Positions 47,201 through 53,091 of a DNA stretch of 53,091 nt are shown in pieces. Within the stretch, counting starts at the first letter, position 1, and each line of letters starts with the position of its first letter. The position numbers were made by a program, and so were the translations under genes. Below the pieces are notes generated by a model, which did no database searches, was not told the DNA's origin, and saw only the letters and a list, made by a program, of their open reading frames with translations. The DNA is from Methylobacterium sp. (GTDB lineage: Bacteria; Pseudomonadota; Alphaproteobacteria; Rhizobiales; Beijerinckiaceae), in contig PNLY01000030.1 of assembly GCA_013823325.1 (NCBI GenBank), positions 1 through 53,091 on the forward strand, read 5' to 3'.

Positions 47201-47738
47201 GCTCCTGCGCAACTTCATGGTGCGGGACGAGCCGGCGTTGCGCCGTGTGGTCGGCCCGCCGGGCTCCCAGGCGCCCGGCGCGCTCGACAGCACCGGTGCG
47301 CCGGCCCCGCGCATCGATGCGAGCGATGTCGCCTTCACCAAGCTGCGCGCCGAGTTCGTGCGCAGCGCCAGCCGGATCGACATCAACGATGCCGTGCTCT
47401 GGGGCCAGCAGGTCGGCTTCACCATTCAGGGCAATGTCGACTATGGCCGCGACCGCGTCGATATCGGCGGCACCTTCGTGCCGGGCTATGCCTTCAACAA
47501 CGCCTTCGCCCAGGTGCCGGTGGTCGGCATGATCCTCGGCGGCGGGCAATATGGCGGCCTGTTCGCAGTGAATTTCCGGGTCTCGGGCTCGGCCAGCCAG
47601 CCGACCATGACGGTGAACCCGCTCTCGGCGATCGCACCCGGCATCCTGCGCCGCTTTGTCGACCCGCTTGGCGGCGGCCCGATGGGACAGGGGCGGCCGG
47701 GTGCCACTGTGCCGGCGCCCGGCACAGCGGAGCGCTGA
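44259..47738 (+). CDS. Large AsmA/YhdP-like membrane-anchored protein
   Basis: The product has about 1159 residues. One N-terminal membrane helix (about 35-60, IVTIALTVCVAVVMLGFVAA) is followed by a very long periplasmic beta-rich region with the AsmA-type start LEGRISTAIEERLGPNW. The C-terminal region (YAFNNAFAQVPVVGMILGGG to ILRRFVDPLGG) matches the AsmA-like C-terminal domain. Such bridge-like proteins are implicated in phospholipid transport between the membranes. The start is TTG 44259 (MTDDSKIETPP); the frame opens at 44064, but that extension is unconvincing. Both start and role are inferences from the family. Confidence 0.87.
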   Translation: MTDDSKIETPPASGPAPDAECQEVAAVAKRAWRGIVTIALTVCVAVVMLGFVAAALLVSGFIPLSGLEGRISTAIEERLGPNWKVTAEHAQLDRLDGRSRLRVREVSFRHAGGASFRAPEAVLGYDPMALLRGDIRLVSLDLRGVNIRLGVRQDGSLLLEQDAQPEQTSKTPVAGDPIDWDAFAGAMNAVGALVSNDGLLGSLEVAGIGGARVTLIDPAGRQRSGLEDVDIRLERFGGGQARLSMKGRIGPRWKELAIDLASAPDGTRSATVDIQRFEPAEAVALAFGNAMVALDGLALSGKISLTQTGNGERRIAAGLSVAPGVVKLHNAGFEPIEVQGAKLDFTSDDGLKTIKVATAQLQAGETKLAGSGEGRNENGIWRLALDGSGQVAGIGKDPAVVLSSLRTQLEVDPGAGEVRMGQLSFRGPLINAEGSGMARRRDDKNSHQFQIRAVDTDMRAALAVWPAVTSPGLHAALVEMVKSGRVEEIDVKLAMSPEANARLADGKGMDDDAVAVSLKASQVSFLPNPGLPLLTDARVVGSTTGRTVDLTISQATAELGEGRKLQLGEGTFAMSDTWASRPQARMGFKSTGSADALVALLNFPSLREFSPLKIEPGALRGAIDLTNQLSLPLVNDLTFNDVVIRSSGMLSNIASDNLLGGEKLEGANLALTYDRGQLAIKGEGRVGGDKAPIELRQNAKGQGEATVSLNLDNAALKRRGFGPETGIAGPMQVKVVKPLGRTPEAAPRVEVDLTKAAIDTGVPGVSKPAGRAGKAAFTYVVDDDGPDLEDLTIESAPLLAKGRISLTRQNTFESASFSQLRLSPGDNLTKVEIGRDGNLTKLSVRGAVLDARPFIRDLFDAPPTPARSGARGSQNTASGPDFDLDLDVPILTGFNSEALGNSQLKLSRRNGALRSIAYQGRIGKADLSIKQVKQGDGASPIVVQSENGGATLRFLDLYRRAYGGDLVLQLGAGEGRQPGELLLRNFMVRDEPALRRVVGPPGSQAPGALDSTGAPAPRIDASDVAFTKLRAEFVRSASRIDINDAVLWGQQVGFTIQGNVDYGRDRVDIGGTFVPGYAFNNAFAQVPVVGMILGGGQYGGLFAVNFRVSGSASQPTMTVNPLSAIAPGILRRFVDPLGGGPMGQGRPGATVPAPGTAER

Positions 47739-47829
47739 GCGTGGTGCCAGCTCATATCCACGGCATGTTGACCTAAGGGAATGCTCGGCTAGAGTCGCGC
47801 TGCTCCACTCGGAACGAGCGAGGTTGCCC

Positions 47830-48726
47830 GTGCCTGGACCACCGCTGAGCATCCGGTTCGCCGTCGGGGCCGGGGCATCCCCCAACAAGGACGACGACGT
47901 CGCCAAGATCATCACCTTGTTGCGCGAAATCGACGAGTGGGCCGGCGGCACGCCCGACGCGGACAGGACGAACTTCAAGGCGGCGATCCTGACATTCCAG
48001 CGCGTCAATCGCGTGGGTGGGGGCGACGGAATCGTCAGCCCGGGAATCGAGCGGCCGCGGACGCTCCGGATCATGAATATCCGGGCCGACAGACTGGTCG
48101 AGCCGGAAAAGGGCATCGGCTTTCCCGAGACGGCCGATGTCACGATCCGCTTTCAGGTGCCACCCAGCGCCCAGTATTCGCAGGGCGACAAGCGCTGGAG
48201 GGAGCAGGTGCTCAACGACAGCAAGGACCTCATCTGGGCCAAGGGCTGCGCGCTGACGGCCTGTGCCACGATGATCGCCGCCAGGGGGATCAAGTTCCAG
48301 GAGCCGCATCTCGCGACAGTGAAATCGGTACTGGCGAACAAGAATCCGAGCTACGCGCTCGACCCCACGATCGTCACGCCGGCGACGCTGGAAGCGTGGA
48401 TGTCATATGGATCGCAGGGCTATGCCGGCCGCAGCAAAGGGCGCTCCGATCTCGATTTTGGCTATCTGACCGGCGGCTTCGGCAAGCGCGTCTGGCTCTA
48501 CAGCCAGTACAAGGACAGCGCGACCAGCTTCGCCCAGATCTCGGGCTGGCTGAAATCGGGCCTCGGCGTCGTCGCGCATGTCAGCAATGAAGGCACGATC
48601 AATCACTGGGTCGTGCTGACGGGGCATGACGACACCGGGATCTTCAGCGTCATGGATCGCAGTTGCGGGCTTCAATTCGTCTATTTCAGCCAGCTCGACC
48701 GCTTCAACCGCTACCATTTCAGCTGA
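47830..48726 (+). CDS. C39-like cysteine peptidase with N-terminal peptidoglycan-binding-like domain
   Basis: The 298-residue protein starts at GTG 47830 with GCGAGG upstream. Residues 20-75 (KIITLLREI... FKAAILTFQRVNRVGGGDGI) resemble a peptidoglycan-binding-type repeat. From about residue 108 a C39_2-like peptidase domain appears: VPPSAQYSQGDKRW, the Cys140 motif WAKGCALTACATMIA, His259 in INHWVVLTGHDD, and Asp267/268. There is no signal peptide or membrane helix, so how it reaches any cell wall is unclear. It could be a cell-wall peptidase, a secreted effector or an intracellular enzyme. Confidence 0.8.
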   Translation: MPGPPLSIRFAVGAGASPNKDDDVAKIITLLREIDEWAGGTPDADRTNFKAAILTFQRVNRVGGGDGIVSPGIERPRTLRIMNIRADRLVEPEKGIGFPETADVTIRFQVPPSAQYSQGDKRWREQVLNDSKDLIWAKGCALTACATMIAARGIKFQEPHLATVKSVLANKNPSYALDPTIVTPATLEAWMSYGSQGYAGRSKGRSDLDFGYLTGGFGKRVWLYSQYKDSATSFAQISGWLKSGLGVVAHVSNEGTINHWVVLTGHDDTGIFSVMDRSCGLQFVYFSQLDRFNRYHFS

Positions 48727-48729
48727 ATG

Positions 48730-48753
48730 CCCGGCGGCGAGCGCGCCGCCGGG
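48730..48753. terminator. Hairpin between convergent genes
   Basis: CCCGGCGGC (48730-48738) and GCCGCCGGG (48745-48753) form a 9-bp stem with a 6-nt loop in the 42-nt gap between the C39-like gene and the convergent tyrS. A bidirectional terminator is likely; no U-run. Confidence 0.6.
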
Positions 48754-48768
48754 AGGTTGTGGTGACCG

Positions 48769-50019
48769 TCACACCGGCCTCAGCAGGACGTGCTTCTTCT
48801 TGCCGAAGGAAAGCTTGACCGCGCCGTCGACGAGATCGGTCGGCGAGAGCGTCGCGCGCTCGTCGGAGACCTGGGCATCGTTGACGCGGAGGCCGCCGGC
48901 CTTGATCTGGCGGCGGGCCTCGCCGGTCGAGGGCACGAGGCCGGCGCTGACGAAGGCGCTGAGCACGCCGAGGCCGGCGTTCAGCTCGGCCAAGGGCACC
49001 TCGATGCTCGGCAGATCCTGGGCGGCCCCGCCTTCCTCGAAGGTCTTGCGGGCGGTCTCGGCCGCGGCCTCCGCCGCCTCGCGGCCATGCAGCAGCGCCG
49101 TCGCCTCGGTCGCCAGCACCTTCTTGGCCTCGTTGATCTCGGAACCGCCGAGCGCGGCGAGCTTCGCGATCTCGTCGAGCGGCAGGCGGGTGAACACCTT
49201 GAGGAAGCGGCCGACATCGGCGTCCTCGGTGTTGCGGAAATACTGCCAGAACTCATAGGGGCTGAAGAGGTCGCCATTGAGCCAGACGGCGCCGCTGGCG
49301 GTCTTGCCCATCTTGGCGCCCGACGAGGTCGTCAGCAGCGGCGTCGTCAGCGCGAAGAGCTGCTTGCCCTCCATGCGGTGCGAGAGGTCGACGCCGTTGA
49401 TGATGTTGCCCCACTGGTCGGAGCCGCCCATCTGCAGACGGCAGTCGTAGCGGCGGCTGAGCTCAACGAAGTCGTAGCCCTGCATGATCATGTAGTTGAA
49501 TTCGAGGAAGGAGAGCGACTGCTCGCGATCGAGCCGCAGCTTCACCGAGTCGAAGGAGAGCATGCGGTTGACCGAGAAGTGCCGGCCGACATCGCGCAGG
49601 AACTCGACATAGTTGAGCTTGAGCAGCCAGTCGGCATTGTTCACCATCAGCGCGTCGGTCGGCCCGTCGCCATAGCGCAGGATGCGCGAGTAGACCCTCT
49701 TGATGCTCTCGATATTGGCGTTGATCTCTTCGATCGAGAGCAGCTTGCGCTGGTCGTCGCGGAAGGAGGGGTCGCCGACCATCGAGGTGCCGCCGCCCAT
49801 CAGCGTGATCGGCCGGTGCCCGGTCTCCTGGAACCAGTAGAGCATGGTGACCGAGATCAAGTTGCCGATATGCAGACTGGTCGCGGTCGCGTCATAGCCG
49901 ACATAGGCCGTCTGCGGCCCCTGCTGGCAGAGCTTGTCCAGCTCCTCCGGATTGGAGATCTGGTGGATCAGGCCGCGCTCGTCGAGCACGCGCAGGAAAT
50001 CGGACTTGAAGGCGGTCAT
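48769..50019 (-). CDS. tyrS: Tyrosyl-tRNA synthetase
   Basis: At 416 residues it is a bacterial class I TyrRS. The ATP signature is HIGN (His50 in [10 protein letters not shown]), the tyrosine pocket has [20 protein letters not shown], and the KMSKS loop is KMGKT. The C-terminal S4-like domain (about 350-416) includes [16 protein letters not shown]. It charges tRNA-Tyr in the cytoplasm. The ATG at 50019 ([12 protein letters not shown]) was chosen on homology; the frame opens at 50094 inside a palindromic repeat. Confidence 0.97.
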   Translation of the reverse strand: MTAFKSDFLRVLDERGLIHQISNPEELDKLCQQGPQTAYVGYDATATSLHIGNLISVTMLYWFQETGHRPITLMGGGTSMVGDPSFRDDQRKLLSIEEINANIESIKRVYSRILRYGDGPTDALMVNNADWLLKLNYVEFLRDVGRHFSVNRMLSFDSVKLRLDREQSLSFLEFNYMIMQGYDFVELSRRYDCRLQMGGSDQWGNIINGVDLSHRMEGKQLFALTTPLLTTSSGAKMGKTASGAVWLNGDLFSPYEFWQYFRNTEDADVGRFLKVFTRLPLDEIAKLAALGGSEINEAKKVLATEATALLHGREAAEAAAETARKTFEEGGAAQDLPSIEVPLAELNAGLGVLSAFVSAGLVPSTGEARRQIKAGGLRVNDAQVSDERATLSPTDLVDGAVKLSFGKKKHVLLRPV

Positions 50020-50048
50020 GACAGGGCTCGATGGTTTGACGGTTTTCG

Positions 50049-50143
50049 CGTCATGGCCGGGCTTGTCCCGGCCATCCATGTCTTCCTGCACCAAGCGCGG
50101 TGTTCAAGACGTGGATGCTCGCCACAGGGGCGAGCATGACGGC
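50049..50143. repeat. Bipartite palindromic intergenic element (REP-like)
   Basis: Two perfect 9-bp hairpins, ATGGCCGGG/CCCGGCCAT (50053-50075) and ATGCTCGCC/GGCGAGCAT (50115-50137), are themselves flanked by complementary CGTCATG/CATGACG and CCATGTCTT/AAGACGTGG. The whole folds into a cruciform-like structure. Elements of this form are scattered between genes in Rhizobiales. Only one copy is in this window. Confidence 0.7.
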
Positions 50144-50151
50144 GTTGGCGC

Positions 50152-50823
50152 TCAGGCCTTTTCCTGCTCGCTCTTGATGATCTCGGGGCCGACCTTGCGG
50201 TCGAGATAGACGCCGACCTGCTCCATCAGCTGGTCGACGCGGCCGTCGAAGAAGTGGTTGGCGCCCTCGACCACGGCGTGCTCGATCTGGATGCCCTTCT
50301 GGGTCTTCACCTTCTCGATCACCGCCATCACCTCCTTGACCGGGGCGACGCGATCCTCCGAGCCGTGCACGAACAGGCCGGAAGACGGGCAGGGGGCGAG
50401 GAAGGAGAAATCGTAGCGGTTGGCCATCGCCGCGATCGAGAGGAAGCCCTCGATCTCCGGGCGGCGCATCAAGAGCTGCATGCCGATCCAGGCGCCGAAG
50501 GAGACGCCGGAGATCCAGCAGCTCTTGGCCTCGGGGTTCAGCGCCTGCATCCAGTCGAGCGCGGCGGCGGCGTCCGACAGCTCGCCGGCGCCGTGGTCGA
50601 ACTGGCCCTGGCTGCGGCCGACGCCGCGGAAGTTGAAGCGCAGGGCCGAGAAGCCGCGGTTCACGAAGGTGTAGAACAGGTTGTAGACGATCTGGTTGTT
50701 CATCGTCCCGCCGAATTGCGGGTGCGGGTGCAGGATGATCGCCAGCGGCGCGCCGCGCTTCTTGGCGGGCTGGTAACGGCCCTCGATCCGGCCGGCCGGT
50801 CCGTTGAAAATCACCTCAGGCAT
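50152..50823 (-). CDS. Alpha/beta hydrolase
   Basis: The 223-residue protein has the nucleophile elbow GVSFG (Ser), HPHPQFGGTMNN for the oxyanion region, VHGSEDRV with the catalytic Asp, and GANHFFDGR with the His. It belongs to the short, lid-less family often annotated as dienelactone-hydrolase-like or YfbR-type; the substrate is unknown. The ATG at 50823 has GGCGGGATC upstream. It is upstream of tyrS, with the palindromic repeat between them. Confidence 0.9.
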   Translation of the reverse strand: MPEVIFNGPAGRIEGRYQPAKKRGAPLAIILHPHPQFGGTMNNQIVYNLFYTFVNRGFSALRFNFRGVGRSQGQFDHGAGELSDAAAALDWMQALNPEAKSCWISGVSFGAWIGMQLLMRRPEIEGFLSIAAMANRYDFSFLAPCPSSGLFVHGSEDRVAPVKEVMAVIEKVKTQKGIQIEHAVVEGANHFFDGRVDQLMEQVGVYLDRKVGPEIIKSEQEKA

Positions 50824-50943
50824 TCTGATCCCGCCTTTTGCTAGGCGAAACCGCAGGCAGAGCGGGTGCGAAAGCGGCCATGCGACCGCCGCCTACCCGT
50901 TCCACCCTTGACGGCCCCGCCGCTCGCGCCCTACATCAAGCGC

Positions 50944-50958
50944 TTAGAATGGTTCTAA
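50944..50958. promoter_or_regulatory. ICE/Irr-type iron box before the suf operon
   Basis: TTAGAATGGTTCTAA is an inverted repeat with 6-bp arms and a 3-nt centre. It agrees with the core of the Irr box (iron control element), whose consensus I recall as TTTAGAA-N3-TTCTAAA. It lies 158 nt before the cysteine desulfurase start, and its TAGAAT (50945-50950) could serve as a -10, so binding would block transcription. Irr control of suf genes is reported in Rhizobiales. Confidence 0.75.
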
Positions 50959-51115
50959 CGGCCGTGAACAGAACTGGAACATGCAGGCGAAAGCCGCTTG
51001 CGGTTCCGGTCCATCGCGGCTCGGACGGGCGGCTATAGCACGGCGCAGGGGTGCGATTTCAAGCATTTCGTGCCGCGTCCTCGGGCAGACCCTCCGGAAC
51101 GGAGCAGAAGCGCAG

Positions 51116-52321
51116 GTGTTCGCGACGACCCGCAGCTATCTCGACCACAACGCCACGACCCCGGTCCGCCCGGCCGTGGCGGAGGCGATGCTGCGGGCCT
51201 TGCAGATGCCGGGCAACCCGTCTTCCGTCCATAATGAGGGCCGTGCCGCGCGCGGCGCCATCGAGCAGGCGCGCGAGCAGGTCGCGGCGCTCGTTGGCGC
51301 CAAGGCGAGCAATGTCGTCTTCACCAGCGGCGGCACCGAAGCCAATGCGACGATCCTGTCGCCCGGTCTCAGCGATTGCAGCGGTGCGCGTGACTGCGTG
51401 CGCGCCCCGGTGACGCTGCTGCTCTACAGCGCCAGCGAGCATCCTTGCGTGCGCGACGGCCATCGTTTCCCGGCCGGGCAGGCCGAGGCGATCCCGGTCG
51501 ATGGCGAAGGTGTCGTCGATCTCGGCTGGCTCGACGACCGGCTTTCGCGGTTCATGGCCGAGCGGCCGGGCGAGCGCGCGCTGCTCTCGGTCCATCTGGC
51601 CAACAACGAGACCGGCGTGCTGCAGCCGATCGCCGAGGTCGCCGCCACCGCCAGGCGGCATGGCGCGCTCGTGCATTCCGACGCCGTCCAGGCCGCCGGC
51701 AAGATCGCGATCGATATCAACGCTTTGGGCGTGGATGCTCTGACGCTGTCCGCTCACAAGATCGGCGGCCCCAAGGGCGTCGGCGCCATCGTCTTCCGGA
51801 CGGGGGCGCTCGAACTCGCCGACAAGCCCTTGCGCGGCGGCGGCCAGGAGCGCGGCTGGCGCGCCGGCACCGAGAACCTGCCGGGCATCGTCGGTTTCGG
51901 CGTGGCGGCGCAGGAGGCGGGCAAGGCGCTCGCGACCGAGGCGACCCGTCTGGCAGCGCTGCGCGATCAGCTCGAGGCCCGCCTAATGGCGCTGGCGCCT
52001 GATACGGCGATCTTCGGCAGCAAGGCGCTGCGCCTGCCCAACACCTCCGCCTTCGCAACGCCCGGTATCAAAGCCGAGACGGCGCTGATCATGCTCGATC
52101 TTGCCGGTGTCGCCCTGTCTTCAGGCTCGGCCTGCTCCTCCGGCAAGGTCAGGCGCTCGCATGTGCTGACAGCCATGGGCGTCGACCCTGTCATGAGCGA
52201 AGGGGCCTTGCGCGCCTCGCTCGGATGGACCACCTGCGAGGCGGACATCGACCAGTTTATTGCGGCCTATGCGAAAGCCCTGGCCGCGAATCCCAACCGG
52301 AAGGTTCAGGCAGCCGCCTGA
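51116..52321 (+). CDS. IscS-type cysteine desulfurase of the suf operon
   Basis: The 401-residue PLP enzyme provides sulfur for Fe-S cluster assembly. Features are [29 protein letters not shown], the PLP Lys215 in SAHKIGGPKG, and the catalytic Cys340 in SSGSACSSGKV. The start GTG at 51116 has GGAG 11 nt upstream; the frame opens at 50981. It lies 60 nt before sufB on the same strand, as the first gene of the rhizobial suf operon. The Irr box upstream suggests iron control. It shares the fold with the selD-linked enzyme but differs in its active-site loop (ACSSGK rather than ACHADS). Confidence 0.95.
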   Translation: MFATTRSYLDHNATTPVRPAVAEAMLRALQMPGNPSSVHNEGRAARGAIEQAREQVAALVGAKASNVVFTSGGTEANATILSPGLSDCSGARDCVRAPVTLLLYSASEHPCVRDGHRFPAGQAEAIPVDGEGVVDLGWLDDRLSRFMAERPGERALLSVHLANNETGVLQPIAEVAATARRHGALVHSDAVQAAGKIAIDINALGVDALTLSAHKIGGPKGVGAIVFRTGALELADKPLRGGGQERGWRAGTENLPGIVGFGVAAQEAGKALATEATRLAALRDQLEARLMALAPDTAIFGSKALRLPNTSAFATPGIKAETALIMLDLAGVALSSGSACSSGKVRRSHVLTAMGVDPVMSEGALRASLGWTTCEADIDQFIAAYAKALAANPNRKVQAAA

Positions 52322-52381
52322 GACCTCCCGCAAGAGCAAGACCGAACCGGCGGGCCTTGAACCCGCGACTGGAGAGTAGAC

Positions 52382-53091
<710 letters not shown>

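Noticed and set aside
46035..48143. 702-codon open frame on the minus strand opposite the AsmA-like gene
   Set aside because: Shadow; crosses two plus-strand genes and their intergenic region.

Overview
The window is GC-rich alphaproteobacterial DNA, most like a Hyphomicrobiales (Rhizobiales) chromosome such as Bosea or a relative. This rests on gene content and style, not on a search: RNase E with a charged insert, an Irr-type iron box before the suf genes, a bipartite palindromic intergenic element, and a divisome/cell-wall block with prfB. Very long open frames on the strand opposite real genes are a by-product of the high GC and are not annotated.

Layout. 1-4.9 kb: the 3' end of groEL and its terminator, a LysR regulator divergent from a BdcA-like short-chain dehydrogenase, a second LysR gene, and a MaoC-SDR pair on the minus strand. 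5.4-19.7 kb: a complete selenocysteine/formate dehydrogenase module in two convergent transcription units. The plus unit is fdnG (with an in-frame UGA = Sec200 and a SECIS hairpin), fdnH, fdnI, fdhE, selA, a Sel1-repeat gene, selB, the tRNA-Sec gene selC, and a small unknown gene. The minus unit is a TlpA-like thioredoxin, a Tat-exported transglutaminase-like protein, a NifS-type cysteine desulfurase and selD. The tRNA-Sec gene lies entirely inside the 3' end of the selB reading frame, which stops only 7 nt after the CCA. 20-24 kb: tenA, a TipA/MerR-type regulator with a textbook 19-bp-spacer promoter that would give a leaderless mRNA, a GGDEF protein and a Gfo/Idh/MocA oxidoreductase. 24.4-32.2 kb: a repeat-bearing autotransporter, an aminotransferase, a large MscS channel, and two small envelope proteins. 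32.2-42.1 kb: rne, amiC, mrcA (PBP1A), a small unknown gene, prfB with its programmed +1 frameshift, and an SGNH-like membrane protein. 42.1-48.7 kb: an M23 peptidase, a Bcp peroxiredoxin, a giant AsmA-like protein and a C39-like peptidase. 48.7-53.1 kb: tyrS, a palindromic repeat, an alpha/beta hydrolase, and the start of a suf operon (cysteine desulfurase, sufB cut by the window end) behind an Irr/ICE box.

How it fits together. FdnGHI would oxidise formate at the periplasmic face and pass electrons through four Fe-S clusters and cytochrome b to quinone. FdhE helps mature the enzyme. SelA, SelB, SelC and SelD make and insert the selenocysteine that FdnG needs, and the neighbouring NifS-like enzyme is a plausible selenium donor. 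The most interesting points for follow-up are the selB/selC nesting, the Sel1 protein between selA and selB, the unknown gene between selC and selD, and the exported TlpA/transglutaminase pair in the selD unit.
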